Below are positions 43,788-53,590 of a stretch of 64,000 bases of DNA, piece after piece. Position numbers and translations under genes: made by a program. Positions within the stretch are counted from its first letter, which is position 1. Each line of letters begins with the position of its first letter. This DNA is from Peribacillus sp044761985 (lineage in GTDB: Bacteria > Bacillota > Bacilli > Bacillales > DSM-1321), in NCBI RefSeq assembly GCF_044761985.1, contig NZ_JBIWDK010000002.1:62001-126000 (forward strand). Reading direction: 5' to 3'. The notes below the pieces were generated by a model. That model saw only the letters and a list, made by a program, of their open reading frames with translations. It was not told the origin of the DNA and did not search any database.

Positions 43788-44407
43788 AACGCTAAATGAT
43801 TCAATACTTTGGATAAATCGATGCGGTCACCGATTGTCGTCGGTTCGTGATTTTTCATATAACTTTTGTCTTTCTCCACCAGTTTAAAGATATTATACGT
43901 GGTAATGGCATCATCAAGGGCCCTATGATGCTTACCTGTCCCCTCTTTTCCATAGGCCTGTACGGCTTTCCATAATCCCGTTTGATTTTGATCTCCGAAG
44001 AAACGCTTGTATTCCAGGCAAAGATCGCTCTGTTTCCCCGTGAAAGGGAAATTCAGACCTGCTTTTTGACAGTTCTGACGTAGCACCTTCATATCCATGT
44101 TACCCCAGGTGACGATGGTCGTTGGATGCTTCTCATCCAATTTTGCTAAAAAGGAAACCAATTCTTCAAATGAAATTCCACGATCCACCTGGTTTTGGGT
44201 GATATTCAGGAATTTCTTGCATCGATTCGTCAATTCTGGAAACCTTGACGGATTAACGTAGGAAGAAAACTGTTCTTGGACTGTATCGTTTACGACTGCG
44301 ATTAAACCGACCTCAATGATTTCTGGGTAGAAACCAACTGGATTTGCCTTTCCTTCGGGCATTGTAAATTCAAAATCAATGAATACATACTGCTGTTGTC
44401 CATCCAT
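43784..44407 (-). CDS. kapD: Sporulation inhibitor KapD, 3'-5' exonuclease family
   Basis: The 207-residue protein has a DEDDh exonuclease fold: FIDFEFTMPEGK (Asp and Glu), TWGNMDMKVLRQ (Asp) and KHHRALDDAITTYNIFK (His and Asp). In B. subtilis KapD inhibits the KinA/KinB route to sporulation. AAGGAGGG precedes the ATG. It is convergent with kapB and shares its terminator. Confidence 0.93.
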   Translation of the reverse strand: MDGQQQYVFIDFEFTMPEGKANPVGFYPEIIEVGLIAVVNDTVQEQFSSYVNPSRFPELTNRCKKFLNITQNQVDRGISFEELVSFLAKLDEKHPTTIVTWGNMDMKVLRQNCQKAGLNFPFTGKQSDLCLEYKRFFGDQNQTGLWKAVQAYGKEGTGKHHRALDDAITTYNIFKLVEKDKSYMKNHEPTTIGDRIDLSKVLNHLAL

Positions 44408-44696
44408 TTTCCGAACCCTCCTTATTCATGACATCTTTCCACCGACTAAATTTGGTTATTTTTTCCGTAAGAATATTATAACAGAAGATTGAAATAAGTT
44501 TTTATTTGATTTTCATTAAGCCAGAGCCATTCACCCAGCCAGTTTTTCCCCATTGCGTTAAGCAACTTCAGAAGAAACCCTTTATCATCTTCCTTAATTG
44601 GATTATGATGGATGAAACGGAGCGAAAGGACCACTCTTTTTTACCCACATCTTTTCCATTAAGTTACTAAAAATATATTAGTTAGGAAGTTGAACT

Positions 44697-46559
44697 ATGC
44701 GCGTGTACCTTGGCTATATCACGATTTTCTTCTTAGTTCCTGTCTTATCCATCTTCATCTTTCTTTCCTATCAGGAGTGGTCTTTAGCTGAAACTCCCCA
44801 TCATGTCTTGGATGAACGCATCCCCTTCGATCAGATTGACCTGGCTCAGACCAGTTACATGACGGCCGCAAATGGGAAAGTGATTAGTGAAATTTCCAAT
44901 GGAGAAAACCGGATCTATTTGAAGCTTGACGATATACCCGTGTTTCTAGAAGACCTGTTCATTGTCACGGAAGATCAAAAATTTTATGAGCATAGGGGAA
45001 TTGATATAACCGCGATCAGTAGGGCCTTGCTTGTCAATTCACAGAAGAGTGCAATCAAACAAGGCGGGAGTACCATCACCCAGCAATTGGCCAGGAATGT
45101 TTTCCTTACCCATGACAAGACGTATAACCGAAAGCTAAGTGAACTCTTTTACGCCTACCAGCTAGAACGGAAACGGTCCAAGTCCGAAATCATCGAGCTC
45201 TATATGAATGCCATTTACTTCAACAACGGGGCTTACGGAATCGAGGCGGCTTCCCAACTCTACTTCAGCCGATCGATCAAGGATCTATCAAAGGCCGAAG
45301 TGGCCTTTCTTGCAGCCATTCCTAATAATCCCGAACTCTATAACCCTCTTAAACACTTTGATAACACGAAAAAGCGTCAGGAGCGGATACTAAAACAAAT
45401 GGTTGTCCAAGGTAAACTGGAGCAGAAGGAGTTCGATAAACTCATTAAAAAGGAAATCAGGTTGGACTTGTCCACCAACATCGATTTATACCCTGATTAT
45501 GTGACATATGTCCATCAAGAGTTGAAAAACCTGGTCGCTTCGGCGGAAGGTCTGACAAAACCATTGAAAAGCTCGGATGAAGTCACACGCAATCAAGCGG
45601 AAGCCAAACTGAATGAACAGGTCACACAGCTTTTGAAATCTGGCGTGACCATTCACACGGCACTCGATATCAATTTACAGACCCAGGCCAAGTCGGCCAT
45701 GCAATCGAAAATCGGATTCAATGATATCGAAGGTGCATCAGTGGTTATACAGCATCATACGCACCAGCTTGTCTCTTTGATTGGGGGAAAGGATTATAAA
45801 AAAAATTCTTTCAACCGGGCATACCAAAGTTACAGGCAACCTGGTTCGACCATAAAGCCTCTTCTGGATTATGCACCTTATATAGAAGAAACGGGAGCGG
45901 ATATCAATCAGCTTGTTAGCGGGGCAAACTATTGTAGCAACAGCTACTGTCCACAAAATTACAATGGGGCGAGCTACGGCATGGTCACTATAAGGAATGC
46001 TTTTGCACAATCCTATAATACGCCGGCCATCAGGCTTTTTGAAAAGACCGGCATAGAAAAGAGCTTCAGCTATCTTAATGCCTTTCAATTCAAAAAGGTG
46101 TCCATCCAAGATCACCACATCAGTTCGGCCATCGGCGGTTTTGAATACGGGATGAGCCCTCTCGAAATGACCAATGCCTTTACATCATTCAATGATGGCC
46201 GCTACCAGCCTGCACGGGCAATCACGAAGGTCACGGACCAAGAAGGAAACGTTCTTTATAAATGGAAAAATCAATCGAAAAAGGTGTGGAATAAAAACAC
46301 CGTCAGCAAAATGCGGCAGCTTCTTCACGAAGTCACCACAAATGGGACGGCACGCTCAGCCTATTTCCCGTCTGAATATATCGGGGGAAAAACAGGCACA
46401 ACCAATGATGCCAAAGACATTTGGTTCGTCGGCCTGACAGGAAACTATACAACCGGCGTCTGGGTTGGGAAAGATAAGCCAGCCAACCTGCAAGCCGTCT
46501 ATTCGCGACAGCCCCAGATAGAGATATGGAAGGCAATCAGCCAAGTCGCTGAATGGTAA
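44697..46559 (+). CDS. pbpD: Class A penicillin-binding protein (PbpD, PBP4)
   Basis: The 620-residue bifunctional wall synthase has a membrane anchor (about 5-27). Its glycosyltransferase 51 domain (about 55-230) has the catalytic Glu in TEDQKFYEHRGID and GGSTITQQLARN. The transpeptidase domain (about 320-610) has SxxK at Ser384 (PGSTIKP), SYN in AQSYNTPA and KTGTT near 565. It polymerises and crosslinks peptidoglycan. AGGAAG precedes the ATG. The small SunI-like gene starts 34 bases later with no terminator between, so they probably form an operon. B. subtilis PbpD has nearly equal length. Confidence 0.95.
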   Translation: MRVYLGYITIFFLVPVLSIFIFLSYQEWSLAETPHHVLDERIPFDQIDLAQTSYMTAANGKVISEISNGENRIYLKLDDIPVFLEDLFIVTEDQKFYEHRGIDITAISRALLVNSQKSAIKQGGSTITQQLARNVFLTHDKTYNRKLSELFYAYQLERKRSKSEIIELYMNAIYFNNGAYGIEAASQLYFSRSIKDLSKAEVAFLAAIPNNPELYNPLKHFDNTKKRQERILKQMVVQGKLEQKEFDKLIKKEIRLDLSTNIDLYPDYVTYVHQELKNLVASAEGLTKPLKSSDEVTRNQAEAKLNEQVTQLLKSGVTIHTALDINLQTQAKSAMQSKIGFNDIEGASVVIQHHTHQLVSLIGGKDYKKNSFNRAYQSYRQPGSTIKPLLDYAPYIEETGADINQLVSGANYCSNSYCPQNYNGASYGMVTIRNAFAQSYNTPAIRLFEKTGIEKSFSYLNAFQFKKVSIQDHHISSAIGGFEYGMSPLEMTNAFTSFNDGRYQPARAITKVTDQEGNVLYKWKNQSKKVWNKNTVSKMRQLLHEVTTNGTARSAYFPSEYIGGKTGTTNDAKDIWFVGLTGNYTTGVWVGKDKPANLQAVYSRQPQIEIWKAISQVAEW

Positions 46560-46593
46560 AAGCAAGTCATGATAAGACGACGGAGGGATTATG

Positions 46594-46851
46594 ATGCTAG
46601 GAATCGCAATTGAAAAATCACAGGATCATTTACTCATTAAATGGCAACTATCCACAATAGAAATACCCATTTCCGAAATCATAAGGGTGACTCAAGATGA
46701 TACATATGCGGGTGAAGATAAACGTGCGATCAGAATTGGCACGCCATATGCTACAACGGATCGTATCGTGCTTCATACTGTATCTGATACGTATATCTTG
46801 TTCACAACGAATGCCACTTCCATACAAAACAAGATCAACGCACGGATATAA
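46594..46851 (+). CDS. SunI/YnzG-family PH-like protein
   Basis: This 85-residue protein starts MLGIAIEKSQDHLLIKWQLS, followed by IEIPISEIIRVTQDDTYAG and a C-terminal FTTNATSIQNKI. The pattern is that of the SunI / YnzG family; SunI gives immunity to sublancin, while other members have no known role. GGAGGG lies six bases before the ATG at 46594. It follows pbpD closely and shares its transcript, which may hint at an envelope role. Confidence 0.75.
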   Translation: MLGIAIEKSQDHLLIKWQLSTIEIPISEIIRVTQDDTYAGEDKRAIRIGTPYATTDRIVLHTVSDTYILFTTNATSIQNKINARI

Positions 46852-46868
46852 GGAACCAAGTACACGAT

Positions 46869-46905
46869 GAAAAGAGCTGCTGGATGTTCCCGGCAGCTCT
46901 TTTCT
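46869..46905. terminator. Bidirectional terminator
   Basis: GAAAAGAGCTGC pairs with GCAGCTCTTTTC around a 12-base loop, between the pbpD unit and the convergent yufK. Confidence 0.82.
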
Positions 46906-46926
46906 CCGTATATGGATGAGTATTCC

Positions 46927-47484
46927 CTATATCGGTAGGCTGGCAATCACGCTGTTATACAACTTCAACCCTGAATAAGCGACGATGGCGACTAACGCGG
47001 TCCATACGAAGATGGGAAAGAAGATGAGTCCGACCAGCCCAGATACATTCACACTGGAGCTTAACTTAAACACAAAGTAAATCAGGGCCACGACATTCGT
47101 GATAAGGAAGATGGAAATGAGCCCCGGGAGGAATTGGACGCTGAACAATGAACAAGCTCCGCCGATCACATAAATGACCGACCCCATCCTGATGCTCGTC
47201 AATGCTTTCCCATCCGAATCTTTGGAAAAGAATAGAAGGGAAAGCTCAATGACCGTGTCCGAGATTAACTTCAGCGCTGCAAAGACCATGAACATGACCA
47301 ACAACAACACAATCATCAAGGCAAGCTTAATTCCTGTCTCGGAAAAGAACTCCAACATCCCTTGATAGATTCCTAAATTCCCGAATAAGATAAGCACCTG
47401 CATTTCCCCATAAATCGCAAAGGACAGACTAAACAGTAGTATCGCAATGATCGGGAAATAACTAAGTAAATACGTGTTTTTCAT
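46927..47484 (-). CDS. yufK: DUF5366 membrane protein (YufK)
   Basis: The 185-residue protein has five or six membrane helices and little else. Size, hydrophobic pattern and position between pbpD and mrpA identify it as YufK (DUF5366), function unknown. GGAG lies five bases before the ATG at 47484; a start at 47499 would add five residues. It is divergent from the mrp operon. Confidence 0.85.
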   Translation of the reverse strand: MKNTYLLSYFPIIAILLFSLSFAIYGEMQVLILFGNLGIYQGMLEFFSETGIKLALMIVLLLVMFMVFAALKLISDTVIELSLLFFSKDSDGKALTSIRMGSVIYVIGGACSLFSVQFLPGLISIFLITNVVALIYFVFKLSSSVNVSGLVGLIFFPIFVWTALVAIVAYSGLKLYNSVIASLPI

Positions 47485-47815
47485 TTTTTCTCCATCCATG
47501 TATCTTTTATCCTATTATTATGCAAGATATAAAAGGATTTCACAATGGATTTTTACATATATTCCCCTCTTTGCACCCCTCTGAAAATATTTTTTGAGCC
47601 GTTTCACGCTCCTTTTCTACCTATATATAAAACTCGATATCAATCAGTATTCCTCGCTCCTAATGTCATGCAAACCCTCAAAAATTGGGTTATACTTTTA
47701 GGAATGACACGTAACACATATAAAAAAAACACATTCAACGAAGATACTTTACCGTCTAGGATTGTGTAAAAAAATGCATAATAAGGCGATGACTTCGTTT
47801 ATAAGGGGGGAGTTT
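47485..47815. other. Divergent control region yufK / mrpA
   Basis: The 331-base region should hold the mrp promoter. It contains a short repeat AACCC/GGGTT (47672-47691) next to TATACT (47691-47696), but no good -35. No riboswitch was recognised. Confidence 0.4.
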
Positions 47816-50215
47816 ATGTCTTTGCTTCATTGGGCGGTATTATCACCATTTCTTTTGGCCATCTTAATACCGTTTTTATACAAGTATTTACGTCGAATAC
47901 ATACTGGCTGGTTTGTACTGATTTTACCCGTTCTTCTATTTAGCTATTTTTCCCGGTTCATTTCTTCAACCAAACAAGGGGAGACCATAACTGAACGGGC
48001 TACTTGGATTCCTTCACTAGGAATACATATTGACTTTTATGTAGACGGACTAGGTCTTTTGTTCGCTCTGCTCATAACGGGGATTGGTTCACTCGTTATT
48101 TTGTATTCCATCTTTTATCTATCAAAAGAAAAAGAAAAACTGAACCAGTTTTATGTCTTTCTCTTACTATTCATGGGCGCCATGCTTGGTGTGGTCCTTT
48201 CCGACAATTTAATCGTTCTCTATTCATTTTGGGAATTTACAAGTTTGTCATCCTTTTTACTCATTGGGTATTGGAACGAAAGGGAACGCTCACGTTATGG
48301 AGCTCAGAAATCCCTGCTGATCACCGTCTTTGGCGGATTAAGCATGCTTGGGGGAATCGTGCTCCTTTCCATCATGGGAAACACCTACAGCATAAGGGAA
48401 CTGATAGCTCAAAGCGGCGAACTGTTGGATCATCCGCTTTTCATCCCTGCTCTTCTACTCATTTTACTGGGTGCCTTCACTAAATCGGCACAGTTCCCAT
48501 TTCACATCTGGCTACCTGATGCCATGGAAGCACCGACACCAGTCAGTGCCTATCTCCATTCCGCGACAATGGTCAAGGCTGGCATTTATCTGGTTGCCCG
48601 TCTAAGCCCGGTGTTTGCGGAATCCGGTGTCTGGTTCTGGCTCGTTTCGATTGCCGGGTTGGTCACCTTATTCTGGGGTTCATTCTCAGCTGTGAAACAA
48701 ACGGACTTAAAGGGGATTCTTGCCTTTTCCACCGTCAGTCAGCTTGGTTTGATCATGTCTCTATTGGGAATCGGAGCCGCTGCCCTTCACTATGACACGC
48801 TGGGGGACAATATATACCTGGCCGCAACAGTGGCCGCCGTCTTCCACTTGATTAACCATGCAACCTTCAAAGGAAGTCTATTCATGGTGGCAGGTATTAT
48901 TGACCACGAAACTGGTACAAGGGACATCCGCAAGCTTGGTGGCTTGATGCAGCTGATGCCCATCACCTTTACGGTGGCCATCATCGGTGCCTTTTCCATG
49001 GCCGGGCTTCCTCCGTTCAATGGGTTCTTAAGTAAGGAAATGTTCCTGGCTGCCATGGTGAATGTATTGGAACTGGATATATTCAATATGGAGACATGGG
49101 GCGTGTTATTCCCGGTAGTGGCTTGGGTTGCTAGTGTTTTCACTTTCATTTACAGCATGATTGTCGTTCTTAAGCCTTTTACAGGGAAACTTCGACATTT
49201 GGATAAGAAACCGCATGAAGCACCGATTGGCATGTTGATTTCACCGATTATCCTTGCGTCTTTGGTCCTTGTATTCGGGATTTTCCCTAATCTACTATCT
49301 TCGTCAATCATCGAGCCGGCTGTGGCGAGTATACAGCCAAGCTTGGCAGACCCGGATTATCATGTTCATATCGCATTCTGGCATGGTTTCCAGCCGGAAG
49401 TATGGATGACGATCGGAATCATTGTGGTAGGGATCATTTTATACAAAACGTTATCCAAATGGAACGGCATCTATCGGATAGTGCCAGACCGTTTTTCATT
49501 GAACTCCCTTTATGATCATGGATTAAAGGGGATGGAACGCTCGGCATCTACCATCATGAAGTTTCTCATGACAGGGTCGATTCGAAACTATCTGCTCTCG
49601 ATTTTCCTTTTCTTCATCCTTTCCTTAGGCTTTTCCCTTTACTGGAAAGATGCCTTTGTACTCGATACAGGAAACTTTGCTCCATTCGGCGTCTATGAAG
49701 TCGTTTTGGCGGCTATCATCGTGATTGGATCGATTGCCATTCTATTTGCGAAATCCCGTTTAACATCGATCATCCTCTTAGGGGCGGTCGGCTATACCAT
49801 TTCCCTATTTTTCGTCTTGCTTAGAGCACCGGATTTGGCATTGACGCAACTTGTCATTGAAACCATCTCCGTCGCGCTTTTCCTGCTCTGTTTCTTCCAT
49901 TTACCATTACTTGCAAGCAGGAAGGAAGAGCGGATGACATTCAGGTTGAATAATGCCTTGATTTCAATTGGCGTTGGCGTGATCGTCACATTGATTGCTT
50001 TATCAGCGCATAGCAATAAGCTATTTGCTTCCATTTCAAGTTATTACCTTGAAAATGCGTATAAGGAAGCAGGAGGAAAAAACGTGGTCAATGTCATTCT
50101 CGTTGACTTCCGCGGACTTGATACGATGTTTGAAATAAGTGTTCTTTCCATCGCAGCACTCGGGATCTTCGCGATGATTAAATTGCGACTGACTGGGAGG
50201 AAAGATAAATCATGA
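47816..50215 (+). CDS. mrpA: Na+/H+ antiporter subunit A
   Basis: This 799-residue protein is the largest subunit of the Mrp cation/proton antiporter, with about twenty membrane helices. The proton-translocating core resembles NuoL, with ITGIGSLVILYSIFYLS, FWEFTSLSSFLLIGYW and HSATMVKAGIYLVARL. The C-terminal part carries the MrpA/MrpB-like domain. The complex extrudes Na+ for salt and alkali tolerance. GGGGGGAG precedes the ATG at 47816; upstream codons to 47762 lack a site. It is the first gene of a seven-gene operon and overlaps mrpB by four bases. Confidence 0.96.
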   Translation: MSLLHWAVLSPFLLAILIPFLYKYLRRIHTGWFVLILPVLLFSYFSRFISSTKQGETITERATWIPSLGIHIDFYVDGLGLLFALLITGIGSLVILYSIFYLSKEKEKLNQFYVFLLLFMGAMLGVVLSDNLIVLYSFWEFTSLSSFLLIGYWNERERSRYGAQKSLLITVFGGLSMLGGIVLLSIMGNTYSIRELIAQSGELLDHPLFIPALLLILLGAFTKSAQFPFHIWLPDAMEAPTPVSAYLHSATMVKAGIYLVARLSPVFAESGVWFWLVSIAGLVTLFWGSFSAVKQTDLKGILAFSTVSQLGLIMSLLGIGAAALHYDTLGDNIYLAATVAAVFHLINHATFKGSLFMVAGIIDHETGTRDIRKLGGLMQLMPITFTVAIIGAFSMAGLPPFNGFLSKEMFLAAMVNVLELDIFNMETWGVLFPVVAWVASVFTFIYSMIVVLKPFTGKLRHLDKKPHEAPIGMLISPIILASLVLVFGIFPNLLSSSIIEPAVASIQPSLADPDYHVHIAFWHGFQPEVWMTIGIIVVGIILYKTLSKWNGIYRIVPDRFSLNSLYDHGLKGMERSASTIMKFLMTGSIRNYLLSIFLFFILSLGFSLYWKDAFVLDTGNFAPFGVYEVVLAAIIVIGSIAILFAKSRLTSIILLGAVGYTISLFFVLLRAPDLALTQLVIETISVALFLLCFFHLPLLASRKEERMTFRLNNALISIGVGVIVTLIALSAHSNKLFASISSYYLENAYKEAGGKNVVNVILVDFRGLDTMFEISVLSIAALGIFAMIKLRLTGRKDKS

Positions 50216-50634
50216 AACAAAATGACTTGATTCTTCAAACGGTGACAAAGGTTGCGGCCTTTGTTATCCTACTTTTTTCCGTTTCCATCTTTTTAGGCGG
50301 CCACTACTCACCGGGGGGCGGGTTTGTCGGCGGATTGATGACATCAGCGGCGATTGTCCTTCTTTTACTCGCCTATGACATTAAAACCGTCGCGGAGATC
50401 TTGCCGATTGACTATAAACTGATGATAGGTGCAGGTTTATTCATCTCTGCCCTGACTGTAGCCGGTTCGCTCCTGTTCGGGGTTCCGCTCATGACTCATG
50501 TGTACCGTTATATCGATTTTCCCATCCTTGGTCACATCTCGCTTCATACAGCGGTACTTTTTGATTTAGGCGTTTACCTCGTGGTTGTTGGTGTAACGAT
50601 GACCATTATTCAAACGATAGGGGAGAGTGAATAA
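50212..50634 (+). CDS. mrpB: Na+/H+ antiporter subunit B
   Basis: The 140-residue subunit has four membrane helices and the MnhB pattern GGHYSPGGGFVGGLMTSAAI. It is an obligatory member of the Mrp complex. It overlaps mrpA by four bases (ATGA), and its stop overlaps the mrpC start, indicating translational coupling. Confidence 0.95.
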   Translation: MKQNDLILQTVTKVAAFVILLFSVSIFLGGHYSPGGGFVGGLMTSAAIVLLLLAYDIKTVAEILPIDYKLMIGAGLFISALTVAGSLLFGVPLMTHVYRYIDFPILGHISLHTAVLFDLGVYLVVVGVTMTIIQTIGESE

Positions 50635-50975
50635 TGGAACTTTTAATGGCCATTGTCATAGGAATTCTATTTATGTGTGCAACCTACTTGATGCTATCCA
50701 AGAGCATTTTGCGGATCATCATCGGTACAGGGTTGCTTAGTCATGGGGCCCATCTTTTGATTTTAACGATGGGTGGTTTAAAAGGAGGTTCCGTCCCATT
50801 GCTTGGGGATGTGGCGACGTCTTATGTTGACCCGCTTCCACAAGCTCTCATCTTAACGGCGATCGTCATCAGCTTCGGTGTCACTTCCTTTTTATTAGTA
50901 CTTGCCTACCGGACCTACCAGGAACTGGGGACGGACGATATGGAAGAAATGAGAGGTACCGACACAAATGATTAA
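50634..50975 (+). CDS. mrpC: Na+/H+ antiporter subunit C
   Basis: The 113-residue NuoK-like subunit has three helices, with GTGLLSHGAHLLILTMGG and DPLPQALILTAIVISFGVTS. The ATG shares a base with the mrpB stop (TAATG), and the gene overlaps mrpD by eight bases. Confidence 0.95.
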   Translation: MELLMAIVIGILFMCATYLMLSKSILRIIIGTGLLSHGAHLLILTMGGLKGGSVPLLGDVATSYVDPLPQALILTAIVISFGVTSFLLVLAYRTYQELGTDDMEEMRGTDTND

Positions 50976-52449
50976 TCTACCATTCTTGCCTGTTTTATTA
51001 CCGCTTTTTACAGGCATCATCCTTATTTTCTTTTCAAAAAAAATCAAGCTTCAACGAGGGATTTCTTTCATTTCATCCCTCATCGGAATCGGGATTGCTA
51101 TCTATTTGGTCCTTTCCGTTCATAATGAAGGGATCTTGACACTGGGAGTCGGCAGCTGGGATGCGCCTTTCGGTATTGTGATTGTCGCTGACATGCTTGC
51201 CTCCTTACTCGTTCTGACCACGAATATCATTGGATTGGCGATACTGGTTTACTCGTTTTACTCCATAGGGAAAGAACGTGAGGCCCATTATTACTATCCT
51301 GTCTTTCAATTTTTACTGATTGGCGTGAATGGGGCATTCCTTACCGGTGACCTGTTCAACCTATTCGTCTTTTTTGAAGTCATGCTGATGGCCTCCTACG
51401 TACTCCTTGTCTTGGGAGGAACGAAAATTCAGCTGAGGGAATCATTGAAGTACATCATCGTCAATGTTCTTTCTTCCTCCTTTTTCGTCATCATGGTCGC
51501 TTATCTGTATTCAGTGCTCGGCACGTTGAATATGGCACACCTGAGTCAGCGGATAGCAGAGGCAGGACAACCTGCCATCCTATCGGTCATCGCGATCGGC
51601 TTCTTGATCGTCTTTGGCTTGAAGGGAGCCATTTTTCCGCTATTCCAGTGGCTTCCGGGTTCTTACTATGCACCGCCTATCCCCGTGATGGCCTTATTTG
51701 GAGCCTTGCTGACCAAAGTCGGGGTCTATTCCATTTTCAGGACCTATACACTCATGTTTCATCATGACCAAGATTTCACCCATATGTTTCTCCAAGTCCT
51801 GGCGATTTTAACCATCATCATGGGAGTCATCGGTGCAATCGCCTATTGGGATGTTAAAAAGATCATCATTTATAATATCATCATTGCCGTCGGCGTCATC
51901 ATCTTCGGAATTTCGTTGATGAATGAACCAGCCTTATCCGGATCGATCTTATACATCATTCATGACATGTTAATCAAAGCCGCACTGTTTTTATTGGTGG
52001 GCATCATGATTAAGATCAGTGGCTCTGATGATTTACGGAATATGGGCGGATTGATCAAGCAATATCCTGGCCTTGCCTGGACCTTCTTCATCGCAGCCTT
52101 ATCACTGGCCGGAATCCCTCCATTCAGCGGATTTGCCGGCAAGCTGATGATCCTTCAAGGGGCAGCCGACAAAGGAGCCTATATTGGCTTGGCGATGGTC
52201 TTGCTATCAAGTTTGATGGTCCTATATTCTGTGATGAAAATTTTCATACACGGTTTTTGGGGAACCCCGAAAGTCGCGTATACCCTAGGTAAGGCAACGG
52301 TCAACACAATGCTTGTCCCTGCGGTCCTGCTTGTCGCCATTTCCGTCTTATACGGAGTGGGAACAGAAGCGGTTTACCCCTATATTTTACAAGCCGTTGA
52401 CACATTAATGAATCCCGATATTTATATCGATGCGGTTTTAAAGGAGTAA
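50968..52449 (+). CDS. mrpD: Na+/H+ antiporter subunit D
   Basis: The 493-residue NuoN/NuoM-like subunit has about fourteen helices. LTGDLFNLFVFFEVMLMASY and a conserved Lys region KGAIFPLFQWLPGSY form part of the proton path. AGAGGT lies ten bases before the ATG inside mrpC. mrpE follows after six bases. Confidence 0.96.
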   Translation: MINLPFLPVLLPLFTGIILIFFSKKIKLQRGISFISSLIGIGIAIYLVLSVHNEGILTLGVGSWDAPFGIVIVADMLASLLVLTTNIIGLAILVYSFYSIGKEREAHYYYPVFQFLLIGVNGAFLTGDLFNLFVFFEVMLMASYVLLVLGGTKIQLRESLKYIIVNVLSSSFFVIMVAYLYSVLGTLNMAHLSQRIAEAGQPAILSVIAIGFLIVFGLKGAIFPLFQWLPGSYYAPPIPVMALFGALLTKVGVYSIFRTYTLMFHHDQDFTHMFLQVLAILTIIMGVIGAIAYWDVKKIIIYNIIIAVGVIIFGISLMNEPALSGSILYIIHDMLIKAALFLLVGIMIKISGSDDLRNMGGLIKQYPGLAWTFFIAALSLAGIPPFSGFAGKLMILQGAADKGAYIGLAMVLLSSLMVLYSVMKIFIHGFWGTPKVAYTLGKATVNTMLVPAVLLVAISVLYGVGTEAVYPYILQAVDTLMNPDIYIDAVLKE

Positions 52450-52455
52450 TGCCTG

Positions 52456-52932
52456 ATGTCCTTTCAAATTTTACTGAATGTATTCCTGGCTATCATCTGG
52501 ATGTTTTTGAAAAATGAATTCAACGGAAGCACCTTCATCATTGGCTATGTTTTAGGACTTGGCATCCTGTTTATCTTCCGTCATTTTTTCACCAGCCGTT
52601 TTTATCTCAACCGAGTGTATGCCGTCATCCGGCTGTTCTTCATTTTCGCCAGGGAGCTCCTGTTATCCAATATTAGCGTACTTAAGGTCATACTTAAGCC
52701 AAGGCTCGATATGAAACCGGGTATCTTCGCATACGAGACCGTGCTTACGAAGGATTGGGAGATTACCGTCCTATCCAATTTAATCACGCTGACCCCAGGC
52801 ACCCTGGTTGTGGAGGTTTCGGAAGACAATCGCATCCTTTATATCCACGCGATGGATATCGCTGATAAAGAAGAAGCCGTCGACAGCATTAAATACACAT
52901 TTGAAAAAGCAATCATGGAGGTGAGCAAATAA
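52456..52932 (+). CDS. mrpE: Na+/H+ antiporter subunit E
   Basis: The 158-residue subunit has two N-terminal helices and a cytosolic MnhE domain with the conserved VLSNLITLTPGTLVVEVSED. Required for normal Mrp assembly and activity. AAGGAG precedes the start; the stop overlaps the mrpF ATG. Confidence 0.95.
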   Translation: MSFQILLNVFLAIIWMFLKNEFNGSTFIIGYVLGLGILFIFRHFFTSRFYLNRVYAVIRLFFIFARELLLSNISVLKVILKPRLDMKPGIFAYETVLTKDWEITVLSNLITLTPGTLVVEVSEDNRILYIHAMDIADKEEAVDSIKYTFEKAIMEVSK

Positions 52933-53216
52933 TGTTCGATCTTTTACTTAAAATCGCTTTGCTCGGTGTCTCACTATCCATGCTCGGGTTTCTATACCGG
53001 TTAATTAAAGGACCTTCTGTTCCTGACCGGGTCATTGCCCTGGATGCGATGGGCATCAACCTCATCGCTCTCGTGGCGCTCGCATCCATCGTCATGGATA
53101 CGAATGCTTATTTAGAAGCCATCCTGTTGCTCGGCATCCTGTCATTTATCGGAACGGTCGCTTTCGCCAAGTTCCTTGAGAAAGGGGAGATCATCGAAAA
53201 TGACCGAAATCGCTGA
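52932..53216 (+). CDS. mrpF: Na+/H+ antiporter subunit F
   Basis: This 94-residue three-helix subunit has GPSVPDRVIALDAMGINLIA, the MrpF hallmark with the Asp thought to bind cation. In B. subtilis MrpF also affects bile-salt efflux. It overlaps mrpE by one base and mrpG by 17. Confidence 0.95.
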   Translation: MFDLLLKIALLGVSLSMLGFLYRLIKGPSVPDRVIALDAMGINLIALVALASIVMDTNAYLEAILLLGILSFIGTVAFAKFLEKGEIIENDRNR

Positions 53217-53538
53217 ATTTCTTTCTGCAGGCTTTATTTTGATCGGTGTCTTTCTATTCTTGGTATCCGCCTTCGGCATTATCCGGTTGCCTGATGTTTA
53301 TACACGAAATCATGCCGTATCCAAAAGTTCCACCCTCGGGATCATGTTCATCCTGATTGGGACACTCTTATACTTTTATTACAAGCACAGTCATTTCGAT
53401 TTCCGTGTCGTACTAGCCATCATCTTCATCTTCATGACCAGTCCAGTAGCCGGACATTTGATCAACCGCTCCGCCTACCATTCTGGCGTTAAAATGTGGG
53501 ATCAAAGTGTCCAGGATGAATTGAAGAAAAGCCGATGA
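53200..53538 (+). CDS. mrpG: Na+/H+ antiporter subunit G
   Basis: The 112-residue three-helix subunit has FGIIRLPDVYTRNHAVSKSS and MTSPVAGHLINRSAY, typical of MnhG. The ATG at 53200 follows GGGGAG within mrpF; I reject the longer frame from 53176. It is the last gene of the operon, and a strong terminator follows. Confidence 0.95.
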   Translation: MTEIAEFLSAGFILIGVFLFLVSAFGIIRLPDVYTRNHAVSKSSTLGIMFILIGTLLYFYYKHSHFDFRVVLAIIFIFMTSPVAGHLINRSAYHSGVKMWDQSVQDELKKSR

Positions 53539-53542
53539 AGCA

Positions 53543-53583
53543 AAAAAGGAGCTGCCGTTTTACCCAACGGCAGCTCCTTTTTG
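53543..53583. terminator. Bidirectional terminator
   Basis: AAAAAGGAGCTGCCGTT pairs perfectly with AACGGCAGCTCCTTTTT around six bases, closing the mrp operon and the convergent yuxO. Confidence 0.92.
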
Positions 53584-53590
53584 TTCACTC

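Noticed and set aside
47545..47769. 74-codon frame upstream of mrpA
   Set aside because: No ribosome binding site and it spans the likely mrp promoter region.
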